Assembly: GCA_038872535.1 (NCBI GenBank)
Contig: JAVZJY010000020.1
Span: forward strand, 1-20,338
Length of the DNA stretch: 20,338 nt
Direction: 5' to 3'
From: JASEJA01 sp038872535
Lineage (GTDB): Archaea; Thermoproteota; Bathyarchaeia; Bathyarchaeales; Bathycorpusculaceae
Shown here: piece by piece, positions 1-8,463 of the stretch
Position numbering within the stretch: the first letter of the stretch is position 1
Layout of the letters: the number at the start of each line of letters is the position of its first letter
Notes under the pieces: generated by a model
What the model saw: only the letters and a program-made list of their open reading frames with translations
Databases searched by the model: none
Told to the model about the DNA's origin: nothing
Translations under genes and position numbers: made by a program

Positions 1-333
1 AAATGTTTAACACCCCTTTGGCAAAAAAATCCCATAGAAATTTTAGAGGAAATTGTGAATCTCAAATTCCATGTCATCATAACTGGAGTTTACGCTTTTG
101 GCTTTAACCGAGAATGGCTTGGAAGAAAAATCAATAAAGAAGCCATAGAAGCCCTAAAGGAACTTAGTAGGCAATATGGCGTTTCAATTGTTGGCGAAGG
201 AGGAGAATACGAAACCCTTGTGCTTGACGCACCATTCTTCAAGAAAAGAATAAAGGTTATTGCAGCAGAAAAAGTTTGGAAAAACCAAAGTGGCTATTTG
301 ATAATCACAAAAGCAGAACTTGAAAACAAATGA
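1..333 (+). CDS. dph6: Diphthine--ammonia ligase (Dph6/DUF71 family), 3' end only
   Basis: The reading frame is open from base 1 with no start codon, so this is the C-terminal about 110 residues of a longer protein. The visible part has the DUF71/ATP_bind_4 C-terminal pattern: a PLW motif near the window edge, WLGRKI, and the conserved GEGGEYETLVLDAPFF block. Dph6 performs the last step of diphthamide synthesis on elongation factor 2, amidating diphthine with ammonium and ATP. The ATP-binding N-terminus lies outside the window. A GTG at 55 could be mistaken for the start, but family-conserved residues (CLTPLWQKNP) precede it. A 62-base gap with its own TATA-like box separates it from the next gene. 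Confidence 0.85.
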   Translation, partial: KCLTPLWQKNPIEILEEIVNLKFHVIITGVYAFGFNREWLGRKINKEAIEALKELSRQYGVSIVGEGGEYETLVLDAPFFKKRIKVIAAEKVWKNQSGYLIITKAELENK

Positions 334-340
334 GTTGAGG

Positions 341-366
341 ACGCTAAAAGCGTGAACTTTATAGTT
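341..366 (+). promoter_or_regulatory. Short hairpin and TATA-like box before the KaiC-like gene
   Basis: ACGCT-AAA-AGCGT (341-353) can form a five-pair stem just after the dph6 stop. It is followed at 357-366 by CTTTATAGTT, an archaeal-type TATA element about 34 bases before the ATG at 396. This suggests transcription of the ATPase-ligase pair starts here rather than only reading through from dph6. The call rests on sequence pattern only. Confidence 0.35.
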
Positions 367-395
367 TTCAAGTTGCATTTAATTTTGGGAGTCTT

Positions 396-1634
396 ATGGT
401 TGAAGAAAATGACGTAATAGAATTTCTCAAAGTTCATGATGGTAAAGCATCTCTTAACGATATTGCAGAAGGTTTGGGTATACCAAAGTATGGACCGAAC
501 TCGGCTTATGCTCTTTTGCAATCCTTAAAAACGAAGGGTATTGTAGAACGCCGCGGTGAACTCTGGACCCTAATTATAGAGGAAGTTAAGCCTAAAGAAA
601 AAGCTGTAGCGGTTCCTTCCCCCACACAACCATCAACAGCAGAAAGGGAAACCGCCATGCCAGAAGTTGAAAAGCTTATGAAAGCCATGGCGAAAACCAT
701 CGCAGACGCCATGAAAGGCGCCCAAGTTCCACCAGATGAGTGGGAATTGGCAACAAAACCAATGACAACAAAAATTGAAAAGAAAGAGGAAAAACTAAGC
801 TCTCTCGTATTAAGACCAGATGAGGCTGTTGAAGCCAAAAAACCATTAATAGGATTTCCAACAGGCACATACATAGACTATTTCTTCCTAACGCCTGAAG
901 GAAAAACCCTCAATGGATTGCCAATATGCGGACAATTCGCAATAACAGGCTTGCCAGGAGCTGGAAAATCAATCCTTGTTGAAGAAATAGCCGTTAGAGT
1001 TGCAGCTTCCGGGAGAAAAGTGCTTTACGCAACAGCAGAAGATACATGGAAAAGCGCAACCCCACGCTTCGACCTGCAATCACGCCTTAAACAGAAGGCT
1101 GAAATTTTGGGTCTAGACTGGAACAAAATCCGCGAAAACCTCTTCGTTCTTGACACTGTAGCTTATCCTGAACTCCGCGACTGGAGCGCTTTTGCGGAAA
1201 CATATCGTTACGTTGCAGAAAAGGAGAAAATAGAATTAGCCATAATTGATTCTGTAACCGTTCTCGAAGCCTATCGTGGAGCACTAAAATATCGTGTCAT
1301 GGAACTAGCCAGATACAATCAAGTTCACGGCATAACAGCCCTCTACGTTAACCAGCGAAGCTCAGAGGTTTGGGATAGCTATGACATGGCAGGAGGAATA
1401 GGCTTAGCTCACAACCTAGACGGAACAATATTAGTAGATTATGGGCGTGTGTATTGGCAGGATCAGCAGGTTGACTTAGCCGTTAACCGAGGCGAGTTCG
1501 TGCGCATTTCCCGAGTTTTAGACTGTAGAATGTGCAACTTCGAGAGAAGAAGAATTAGAGTTGACATAACATCCGATGGCTTTCTAAGAGCTTTAGAACC
1601 AATACCGAAGGCTGAAGAAACAAAACAGCAGTGA
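396..1634 (+). CDS. RadA/KaiC-like RecA-superfamily ATPase with N-terminal winged helix
   Basis: A 412-residue protein. Residues about 1-60 look like a winged helix-turn-helix (DIAEGLGIPKYGPNSAYALL, then a basic ERRGELW wing). Residues 70-140 form a charged linker. The RecA-like core has Walker A GLPGAGKS at 185-192 (K191) and Walker B LAIIDS ending at D285. Near the C-terminus CRMC (C377, C380) precedes a basic segment, a possible metal site. The fold is that of archaeal KaiC/RadA paralogues, which bind ATP and often act in DNA repair or signalling. The exact role is unknown. The ATG at 396 follows GGGAG. The ligase gene starts nine bases after its stop, so the two are very likely co-transcribed, which favours a DNA-related job. 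It differs from the true RadA at 18172 in lacking a helix-hairpin-helix domain. Confidence 0.8.
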   Translation: MVEENDVIEFLKVHDGKASLNDIAEGLGIPKYGPNSAYALLQSLKTKGIVERRGELWTLIIEEVKPKEKAVAVPSPTQPSTAERETAMPEVEKLMKAMAKTIADAMKGAQVPPDEWELATKPMTTKIEKKEEKLSSLVLRPDEAVEAKKPLIGFPTGTYIDYFFLTPEGKTLNGLPICGQFAITGLPGAGKSILVEEIAVRVAASGRKVLYATAEDTWKSATPRFDLQSRLKQKAEILGLDWNKIRENLFVLDTVAYPELRDWSAFAETYRYVAEKEKIELAIIDSVTVLEAYRGALKYRVMELARYNQVHGITALYVNQRSSEVWDSYDMAGGIGLAHNLDGTILVDYGRVYWQDQQVDLAVNRGEFVRISRVLDCRMCNFERRRIRVDITSDGFLRALEPIPKAEETKQQ

Positions 1635-1643
1635 AATAACAAA

Positions 1644-3440
1644 ATGTCAATAGTTAAACCGCCATCCTTTGAAGAACTTGTTAAGGCTTATGGCTCTCAG
1701 CGAGAGGCGGTGCTTCGCTTAATAGAAACTGGATTTTCGCCAGAAGAGATAACGTGGAAAATCGGAATACCATACCATCGCATACGCCTCTACATGGAAG
1801 GAATAGAACCAAAAATAGAAACGCCATTTTCAAAAATCGTTGAAGTTTACGAGCGCCTTGCAGTCTTGCGTGGAAAGAAGGGAAAAGAAACGGAGCTGAC
1901 AAAATTCTTCCAAAATCAAGACCTGCCATTAGGAATTAAAGCCCGATTCGCCATTGGAACAATAACAGAAGAAAGTCTAAAAATTGGACCAGGCTTAATT
2001 GAAAGAAGCATAAGTCTAGCTACTGATACTCCAACAAGTGACATTAGAAAACTTTTGATAGATTATGGAGAACACGGCGAAGTCGCTTATTTACTCAAAA
2101 AGCCTAAAAATCAAGAATTGACTGTTGGAGAAGTTTATGAAGCCATTAAGTTTTTGCCAAAACTTGAAAGAATTATGGAACGTGAACTTTACATTTCAAG
2201 CCTTCTGCGAGTGAGCACACCAGTAGAAGCAAAATACATTGTCAGACTCTTACTGGGAGACTTAAAACTTGGCTATTACGCAAGCACAGTTGTTAGAGCC
2301 GTGGCAAAAGCCTATGAAGTACCGCCTCAACTAATCGAAAATGCCTCAGCCATATTGGGCTTACCAGAAGCCATGACTATGGCATCGGAAGGTATGCTCA
2401 AACTTTCAGAGGTTAAAATGCGTCCAGGTCAGTTCATTAAACCCCAACTTGCTCACCTTTACGAGCCCGACAAGGTGGTTTACCCAGCTAGAGCAGAGTA
2501 CAAATTGGATGGAAGCAGACTTCAAATCCATAAGTGGGACACCCAAATTTGGCTTTACTCAAGAAGAGGTGTTGAAAAATCCCAAACATTACCGGAAATA
2601 GTGCAAATAGCTGAAAATTTCAAGGCGCAAAGCTGTATTGTGGACAGCGAAGTCATAGCCACAGATGATTCTGGAAATTCCTTACCATTTCAGACATTGC
2701 TTGAAAGAACAGTTCCAAGGGAACTCACATCACAAGAGTTGGAAGAGAGAAAAAGAAAGGTTAAGGTCACCATTAAAGCCTTTGACATACTATTCCTAAA
2801 CGGTCAAGAACTCGTCAGTCTACCACTTTCAAGTAGGCGAAAATACCTCTTAGAAGTTGTTCCAGCTGAATATATTGTGGATGGTGTAGACTGCCAAAGT
2901 GATGTGGAGCTTATGCGCTTCTATGAGGAAGCCTTAAAGAAAAAATTTGAAGGAATAGTTGTAAAAAACTTAAATGCACCCTATGAAATTGGACAACGCA
3001 CATACACATGGCTTAAACTGAAACCAGAACGAGACACAATAGATTGCACAATAGTAAAAGCCCTCTACGGAAAGGGCAGAAGGGCAGGCTTATACTCATC
3101 ATTTCTGCTTGCAGTCCGCGACCCAACAGAAAAGAAACTTTACACAATTGGCAAAGTTTCAAACCTACCAGAAGAAGCCATGGACAAGCTAAGAACAATA
3201 GTTGAAAACACAAAAACAGGCGAAGATGAGGAAGGAGTTTTTGTAAAGCCTTCATTAGTTGTAGAAGTCACATACCAAGAAATTCAAGAAACAGACGAGT
3301 ACACAAGCGGATTCGCCTTGAGGGTGCCAAAAATAGTTAGGTTCAGAACAGATAAAACTGTTAACGAGACTGATAGTGTTGAAAAATTAAAAAAACTTTA
3401 TGAGTTACAGTATGAGAGATACCCAGTTCAAACAATATAA
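1644..3440 (+). CDS. lig: ATP-dependent DNA ligase (archaeal family I)
   Basis: A 598-residue ligase that seals nicks in duplex DNA using ATP. The adenylation motif KLDGSR places the nucleotide-accepting lysine at K287. Motif IV FEGIVVK spans 435-441 and motif V WLKLKPE starts at 456. The DNA-binding domain, nucleotidyltransferase domain and OB fold follow in the usual archaeal order. Family members normally begin near the segment found here at about residue 60 (FSKIVEVYERL). The first 55 or so residues are therefore extra and look like a helix-turn-helix (VLRLIETGFSPEEITWKIGI). The start at 1644 has a weak ribosome site but lies nine bases after the previous stop. An internal ATG at 1794 would give a canonical-length ligase, but it also lacks a clear ribosome site. 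Confidence 0.93.
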   Translation: MSIVKPPSFEELVKAYGSQREAVLRLIETGFSPEEITWKIGIPYHRIRLYMEGIEPKIETPFSKIVEVYERLAVLRGKKGKETELTKFFQNQDLPLGIKARFAIGTITEESLKIGPGLIERSISLATDTPTSDIRKLLIDYGEHGEVAYLLKKPKNQELTVGEVYEAIKFLPKLERIMERELYISSLLRVSTPVEAKYIVRLLLGDLKLGYYASTVVRAVAKAYEVPPQLIENASAILGLPEAMTMASEGMLKLSEVKMRPGQFIKPQLAHLYEPDKVVYPARAEYKLDGSRLQIHKWDTQIWLYSRRGVEKSQTLPEIVQIAENFKAQSCIVDSEVIATDDSGNSLPFQTLLERTVPRELTSQELEERKRKVKVTIKAFDILFLNGQELVSLPLSSRRKYLLEVVPAEYIVDGVDCQSDVELMRFYEEALKKKFEGIVVKNLNAPYEIGQRTYTWLKLKPERDTIDCTIVKALYGKGRRAGLYSSFLLAVRDPTEKKLYTIGKVSNLPEEAMDKLRTIVENTKTGEDEEGVFVKPSLVVEVTYQEIQETDEYTSGFALRVPKIVRFRTDKTVNETDSVEKLKKLYELQYERYPVQTI

Positions 3441-3481
3441 TTTCACTAGTATTAAACTTCCAGCATCTCGCCTTTGATCAG

Positions 3482-4072
3482 TTAGTACAAACTCCTATCT
3501 AGAACCCTAAATCCAGTGTGGGGTTGAAGGAAGTTAACATCTGCCGTGGTTTTGTATTGTTGGCTTCGGAGCCCCAACGAGATTTCTATAAACTCTTTTA
3601 GAGTTTGATTGGCGAACTCCCATGTAGGTCTCCCATAAGTAAGCCCGTTGCAAGTGGAGTCAGCATATACGAAGATTGTCCTTTCGCCAAAGTCGTATGC
3701 CGCTTCTCTTGCGTATCCAAAATCTGGTTTGCCCAAAATTTTGAAAGGCCAAAGCTTGCATGCTTTTGGTTTCATGTGTTGCAGTCCACATATGTGTATG
3801 TTAGAGATATTGTATAGGAAGATGCATGAACCATCGCTTCTTCTCTTGATAAACAGTTTATTCAAGCCCGAGACAGTTTTGTCTACGCCGTAATTGTTTA
3901 CAATTTTCAACCATTCCTGAAAGTTTAGAACGACACTGTAGGCTTTACAACATAATCCGCATGCTTTGCATTTCCAGTCTGCAATGTACTGCCATGGAAT
4001 AAACAGCATCTTCTGCTTAGTCGCCTCTTTCAATAAAGATTCAAACAGTTTTTTCTTAAAATTATTTTGCAA
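3482..4072 (-). CDS. YkgJ-type CxxCxxCC cysteine-cluster protein
   Basis: A 196-residue protein with the hallmark cluster CKACGLCC (C35, C38, C41, C42) and further cysteines at 83, 95, 105 and 141. The later segment PKACKLWPF is also typical of the YkgJ/UPF0153 family. Members are predicted to chelate zinc or an iron-sulphur cluster, but no specific reaction is established. The listed TTG start overlaps the thioesterase end by 11 bases. An ATG at 4009 (residue 22) still keeps every family cysteine, and neither start has a convincing ribosome site. It is the last gene of the minus-strand run beginning at lhr and converges on the ligase gene across about 40 bases. Confidence 0.75.
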   Translation of the reverse strand: MQNNFKKKLFESLLKEATKQKMLFIPWQYIADWKCKACGLCCKAYSVVLNFQEWLKIVNNYGVDKTVSGLNKLFIKRRSDGSCIFLYNISNIHICGLQHMKPKACKLWPFKILGKPDFGYAREAAYDFGERTIFVYADSTCNGLTYGRPTWEFANQTLKEFIEISLGLRSQQYKTTADVNFLQPHTGFRVLDRSLY

Positions 4073-4478
4073 AATTTTTCAGTTTTTCAGCAAATTCTAT
4101 GGGAATTTCTGTGGCTTTCCATGTTTGCTTGTTCAAGGCTACAATTACCACGTAGCCATTTGCCAGTAGCGCTCCAGAATCCTTATTGAAAACTTTAAAG
4201 CCGTACTTCACAGATTTTTCCTTCATCTCCTCCACTGTTAATTCCACTTCAAGCAAATCATTAAATCTCGCTGGTCTTTTATACTGGCAAAAGGCCTCAA
4301 CCCTAGGAAACAAAAGTCCCTTCTTTGCTGCGTCCTCAAAGCCGAAGCCTAAATGTCTATAAAATTCTTCCTCTGTTCTTTCGAAGAATCTGAAATAGTT
4401 GGAATAATGCACAATTTGAGCTGAATCCGTGTCCACCCAAGTGACCCTAAAAGAAGCCCTAAACGTTGAAGGCGACAT
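4062..4478 (-). CDS. Acyl-CoA thioesterase, hotdog fold (YbgC/4HBT family)
   Basis: A 138-residue single hotdog domain. The N-terminal VTWVDTDSAQIVHYSNYFRF is the 4HBT active-site signature; the second aspartate of DTD is the expected catalytic residue, followed by the FFERTEEEF helix. Such enzymes hydrolyse acyl-CoA thioesters and the substrate cannot be read from sequence. I prefer the ATG at 4478, four bases after a GTGAG ribosome-site-like stretch; an in-frame GTG at 4487 would add three residues. It lies 22 bases after the methyltransferase stop and overlaps the YkgJ-type gene, so it is probably part of the same transcript. Confidence 0.85.
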   Translation of the reverse strand: MSPSTFRASFRVTWVDTDSAQIVHYSNYFRFFERTEEEFYRHLGFGFEDAAKKGLLFPRVEAFCQYKRPARFNDLLEVELTVEEMKEKSVKYGFKVFNKDSGALLANGYVVIVALNKQTWKATEIPIEFAEKLKNFAK

Positions 4479-4500
4479 GGCTCTCACTTATGGGCGAAAC

Positions 4501-4977
4501 CTAAACTTTTTTGTACAAATAGATAGTGTGGGAAGGATACCCCAAAGTTTGGTTCTCGCAGAAGTTCACAACTTTAACTGGTTTCCACCCAACAATTTCA
4601 TAATCATGAGAAACCACGCGGACTCCATGTTTAAGTTCAGACTCAAGTTTTGGCTTAATCTTCTCATTAGCGCTGGTTGTCAAATAGAGGAAAACAACAT
4701 CAGCCGATGTCAAGTCCACATGGAACATGTCGCCATTCACTATCGTCACTTTGTCTTGAAGCCCCTGCTCATAAACAGCGCTTAAAGCCCTTTTCACAAG
4801 GTCTTCCCTTAATTCTACGCCGACAGCTCTTGCTCCAAAGTCTTTTGCAGCCATTATTACTGCTCTGCCGTCTCCGGCGCCTAAGTCGAAGAAAACTTCT
4901 CTTGGTTTTAATTCTGCCAGAATAAGCATTTGACGGATTACTTGTGGTGGGCTTGGAACGTAAGGTGCTATATACAT
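4501..4977 (-). CDS. aKMT-like protein-lysine methyltransferase (SAM-dependent)
   Basis: A 158-residue class I methyltransferase. The SAM-binding motif I is FFDLGAGDGR (about residues 29-38) and the acidic residue ending strand 2 is E55 in VGVEL. Recalled features of the crenarchaeal lysine methyltransferase aKMT are present in order: an N-terminal PYVPSPPQVI segment, KPKLESELK at about 108-116, and RVVSHDYEIVGWKP at about 120-133. In Sulfolobales, aKMT is about this size and methylates lysines on many proteins, including the chromatin protein Cren7. Orthology is inferred from remembered similarity, not a search. The ATG at 4977 has GAGG eight bases upstream. Two Cren7-like proteins are encoded at 9486-9899. 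Confidence 0.8.
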   Translation of the reverse strand: MYIAPYVPSPPQVIRQMLILAELKPREVFFDLGAGDGRAVIMAAKDFGARAVGVELREDLVKRALSAVYEQGLQDKVTIVNGDMFHVDLTSADVVFLYLTTSANEKIKPKLESELKHGVRVVSHDYEIVGWKPVKVVNFCENQTLGYPSHTIYLYKKV

Positions 4978-5056
4978 TCACTAAACCTCTTTTAAGCGTG
5001 ACTTATTGTTTTCTGTTTAATCAAAATGTTTCGGTTCTTTTAAAGACTTTTGCCTT

Positions 5057-5383
5057 TCAAGCGACGTATGTGGCTTTCTTGGGTGTTGGTCTTCTGGCTT
5101 CTCCGCATTTCATGCAGCTTTGAGTGCACAATTCGAGGTATTTTCCTTCATCTCCGGAGCCGATGCTTTCTGATGCCTTGCGGCATAGTTCACTTGCCTC
5201 TTCGCATCCGCGTTCCCGACAGAGTTTTGATACGTAAAGGCAAATTTCCTGCACATCTTTTGGTTCTAATACAGCTCTGTTTGTGCGGATTAGCAGGCAT
5301 ATTTCTCTGGCTAAAACGCATGTTTGAATGTATTTAATTCTTTCAAGAACCTCTTCCCGCAGTCTTTTACGGCTTATCTCCAA
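5057..5383 (-). CDS. Small nine-cysteine helical protein, function unknown
   Basis: I do not recognise the family. From the preferred TTG at 5383, which has AAAGGAG nine bases upstream, it is 108 residues, mostly charged helix. Cysteines fall at 22, 29, 48, 55, 60, 67, 86, 90 and 93: two CX6C pairs facing each other and a C-terminal CX3CX2C. The regular spacing on predicted helices suggests a helical bundle binding metal or an iron-sulphur cluster. There is no signal peptide or membrane segment, so it should be cytoplasmic. An earlier in-frame TTG at 5404 would add seven residues upstream of that ribosome site. It sits between lhr and the aKMT-like gene on the same strand. Confidence 0.7.
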   Translation of the reverse strand: MEISRKRLREEVLERIKYIQTCVLAREICLLIRTNRAVLEPKDVQEICLYVSKLCRERGCEEASELCRKASESIGSGDEGKYLELCTQSCMKCGEARRPTPKKATYVA

Positions 5384-5470
5384 ATTGCCATTCTCCTTTA
5401 ACAATTTACAAACGAGTGTTTAGGCACAATAAAGCAGCCATTCTTTTAAAAGTTGCTATAGCCTTTTAAG

Positions 5471-8350
5471 TTACCAGAACTTTTTACTAAGGGCTTTGCG
5501 TTCTGCTTCAAGAACAAGTTCATAAAATTTGTCGCTAAGCTTCTTCTCTTCTTCAAGAACTTCTTTCACATCTGATGGTTGAACTTTTCTGGCGCAAAGT
5601 GCAACTGCAGCGGCTTTCCCATACTTTGCTATAAGCTGAGCCGTTTGCAATGCTTGTTTCTGCAATTTCTCTTCGCTTTTTGTAAGTTTTTCACCCTTCT
5701 TTTCCATGAGCGGAAGCGCCTTCTCTTCTTCCACTTTCAGAAGCCCAATTGCTTGAGAACCGCATCTTGGACATTTGGGTTTGTCTGGCAAGTCTTTAGC
5801 CCGTATCATTTCCATGTAATTCCAACAGTTTGTGCATATGAAATTGCACGTTTCATTAAGCAATCGGGCTTTAACGGATTCTATGAGCACGGCTCGCATC
5901 CTTTCAGGTGGAATCAAGTCGGTTTTCATGCTTACCCTTTCAATGCCGACACGAGCAATTGGGGTTGCATTTCCGCCAGTTTCGATTTTCTGTAGTTGAA
6001 TTTCTCCTTCTCGAATTTTTTTAAGCACAAAAACAAGCCTTTCCAAGTCCAAATCCTTAGTGAACACTTCCTTAAGGGCTTCTTCAAAAATGGGTGTGTC
6101 TTCAAAACTTTTTATCAGCCTTTGGAGGCTTACATTGCTGAAGTCAGCCCATTTCTGGAGAGCTCCGAAACGTCTTGCCACATGAATCATTCTTCTTTTG
6201 AAAAGTCCAGTTTTCACAGTTGCCCTTTTTAGAGTGTCTCTAATTGTTTGGTCTGGCATTGCTCTCATTTCATCGAAAAGCATGATTATTTGGTCAGCGT
6301 TTGCGGCGCCCATCGTCTGCACGAATATGCGGTATGGGTCATGTTGAACAACTACGGCATAGCCTATCTTTTCAGACAACAATTGACCTATCAACTGGGC
6401 TAGGGCTCTGTTCGTAAGGGAGCCGAAGTTTGTGTGAATTATTACGAATTCTTCCCAATCTTCGATTATTATTCGTTTATCTGTTGGAACTGGAATTCCA
6501 GCATTTACCTGTTCAACTGTTTCGGCTAAAGCACGCAAAATCGTATCCTTATCTGAAGGATAGTTCTCACTCAATTTAGAGGCTGTTTCTTCTGGAGAAA
6601 ACCCTTTAAGCATATGCTCTTCAACAAAACCCCTAATTGCACCAACTTCCTGCGCCACTTCAAATGGCACTGGAATTTCCTCACCTATCCAGCTTGGTAT
6701 GGCACCTGTTGGATCGTCAACGGGTCTAACGTAAACTTTTTCTTCGGAGATATGGAGAATCCGCCATGGACTTCCTCTAATTATGAATTTTGTTCCGGGC
6801 TTGCCATATTCTGCCATGAAAGCTTCGTCTAAAACGCCTACTGCGGCGTCGCTTGATTCGTCAACAACCAAGAACTGTTTTTCTTCAGGTATCATGGACA
6901 AATTGTCAAAATAGTATTCAAAGAGCGCTTTCGTTCTTCGAGGTTTTAGGACAACCTTGTCCTCAAATGAAACCCAAGCCAAACGTGGAAAACGCTGGTG
7001 CATGTATCTAAGGATTTTCTCAATATCTTCTAATGTTAAATCTTCATAGGGATACGCATTTCTGAACATTTCTAAAATCTCGCCGAATTCAAGCCTCCTG
7101 TTTTTTAGAAGCAAACCTGCTATCTGATGGGCTAGGGCATCGTAAGGTTTTGGTGGAATGTCAACGGGTTCCAAATCTTCTTTTAAGGCTCTTCTTGCAA
7201 TAGCTAAAGCCTCAAGCGTGTCGTCAGAGTCCATGGCAACGATTAATCCTTCCGCTATGTGTCCAATTCTGTGGCCACTTCTGCCCACGCGTTGGATAAG
7301 CCTAGTCACTTGTCTTGGACTCATGTATTGGATGACTAGGTCTATTCTGCCCACATCAATGCCCAGTTCGAGGCTGCTTGTGCAGACAAGTCCCTTCAAT
7401 TCGCCTGATTTTAAGCCTCTTTCGGCTGCTATGCGAGATGGTTTTGCAAGGGAACCGTGGTGTATGGAAACTGGAAAGTCTATGTCCCAAACTTTGAATC
7501 TGCTAGCCAAAACTTCTGATATAGCTCTGGTGTTTGTGAACAAGAGAACGGATTTATGTTTGCTTATGTATTCTCGGATTATCCGCAGCCTCGCTGCAAC
7601 CTCAGGATGCGTATAAAGTTGTTCAGCAAGCTTGAAGTCCAATTCTTCTGGTTTTGGAAAAACAATTTTTAACCGCATCATTCTTGCAACTGGAACACGG
7701 ACAATTTCAACACTTCTGCCATTGCCAACAAGGAATTGTGCCACTTTCTCTGGACTACCAATAGTTGCTGATAAACCTATTATTTGGAAGTCTCTGCTAA
7801 TCATCGCCCTAAGCCTTTCTAATGCTAGGGAAAGCTGACTTCCCCTTTTGCTGTCAGCCATCTCATGCACCTCGTCGATTATTACCCAACGCACTTGCTG
7901 CAGGTGCTGGCGCATAATCCAGCCAGACAATATGGCTTGCAAAGTTTCCGGAGTTGTTATTAAAACGTCTGGAGGACTTCTAGCCTGTCTTGTCCGCTCC
8001 TTCGTTTCTGTATCGCCGTGCCTAACAGCCAATTTAATATCTAAATTGTTGCACCACCATTCAAGCCTCTCCAACATGTCACGGTTTAAAGCCCGAAGAG
8101 GCGTGATATACAATACTTTGATGCCTGGAGTTCCCTGTTGCCCCTGAAGAAGCATACTTAAAACTGGAAGAAAGGCTGCTTCAGTCTTGCCAGTAGCCGT
8201 AGGCGAAATAAGAAGAACATTTTTGCCCTCAAGAATTTTTGGTATAGTTTTTTCCTGAGGCTCCGTAGGCTTGGAGAAACCTCTCTGCTCAATAAGCCTT
8301 CGAATGGGCTTAACAAGCAAGTTAAAAGCATTTTTGGGCTGGTCTTTCAA
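5471..8350 (-). CDS. lhr: Lhr-family ATP-dependent DNA helicase (superfamily 2)
   Basis: About 959 residues. Helicase motifs appear in order: the Q-motif region GFSKPTEPQE, Walker A SPTATGKTE (K55), DEVH box at 159-162, LSATIG at about 193, and motif VI QRVGRSGHR at 353-361. A winged-helix and Lhr-specific region follows. A C-terminal four-cysteine zinc module has CTNC (C839, C842) and CPRC (C860, C863), then a charged helical tail. Lhr proteins translocate on single-stranded DNA and are linked to repair of replication forks. The open frame runs up to an ATG at 8470, but that would overlap the divergent gene and precede the TATA-like box at 8424-8434. I place the start at TTG 8350, ten bases after GAGGT, which matches the usual family N-terminus. 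Confidence 0.93.
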   Translation of the reverse strand: MKDQPKNAFNLLVKPIRRLIEQRGFSKPTEPQEKTIPKILEGKNVLLISPTATGKTEAAFLPVLSMLLQGQQGTPGIKVLYITPLRALNRDMLERLEWWCNNLDIKLAVRHGDTETKERTRQARSPPDVLITTPETLQAILSGWIMRQHLQQVRWVIIDEVHEMADSKRGSQLSLALERLRAMISRDFQIIGLSATIGSPEKVAQFLVGNGRSVEIVRVPVARMMRLKIVFPKPEELDFKLAEQLYTHPEVAARLRIIREYISKHKSVLLFTNTRAISEVLASRFKVWDIDFPVSIHHGSLAKPSRIAAERGLKSGELKGLVCTSSLELGIDVGRIDLVIQYMSPRQVTRLIQRVGRSGHRIGHIAEGLIVAMDSDDTLEALAIARRALKEDLEPVDIPPKPYDALAHQIAGLLLKNRRLEFGEILEMFRNAYPYEDLTLEDIEKILRYMHQRFPRLAWVSFEDKVVLKPRRTKALFEYYFDNLSMIPEEKQFLVVDESSDAAVGVLDEAFMAEYGKPGTKFIIRGSPWRILHISEEKVYVRPVDDPTGAIPSWIGEEIPVPFEVAQEVGAIRGFVEEHMLKGFSPEETASKLSENYPSDKDTILRALAETVEQVNAGIPVPTDKRIIIEDWEEFVIIHTNFGSLTNRALAQLIGQLLSEKIGYAVVVQHDPYRIFVQTMGAANADQIIMLFDEMRAMPDQTIRDTLKRATVKTGLFKRRMIHVARRFGALQKWADFSNVSLQRLIKSFEDTPIFEEALKEVFTKDLDLERLVFVLKKIREGEIQLQKIETGGNATPIARVGIERVSMKTDLIPPERMRAVLIESVKARLLNETCNFICTNCWNYMEMIRAKDLPDKPKCPRCGSQAIGLLKVEEEKALPLMEKKGEKLTKSEEKLQKQALQTAQLIAKYGKAAAVALCARKVQPSDVKEVLEEEKKLSDKFYELVLEAERKALSKKFW

Positions 8351-8423
8351 GTTTGGTTGAACCTCGAATGCTAAAGAATAAGCATGAAGCCATAAGTAAA
8401 AGCATTTTGGAAACTGCTCAAAT

Positions 8424-8446
8424 AGTTTATATCCATTTTCTATAAT
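8424..8446. promoter_or_regulatory. Shared TATA-like element between lhr and the GNAT gene
   Basis: AGTTTATATCC (8424-8434) reads as GGATATAAACT on the minus strand, so one AT box could serve both directions. On the minus strand a start about 25 bases on would fall near 8403, before the lhr TTG at 8350. On the plus strand it would fall near 8456, just before the ATG at 8464. A second plus-strand box, CTATAATG, lies at 8439-8446. Pattern evidence only. Confidence 0.4.
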
Positions 8447-8463
8447 GATAAAGAAGGAAAGAA

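Noticed and set aside
55..333. A complete 92-residue gene starting at GTG 55
   Set aside because: Family-conserved Dph6 residues are encoded upstream of 55 with no stop to base 1, so the gene continues off the window.
506..874. Antisense 122-codon frame under the KaiC-like gene, and similar long frames under the fumarase and lhr genes (for example 17220-17756, 7158-7616)
   Set aside because: They are mirror frames of clearly conserved genes, low in complexity and with no family pattern of their own.
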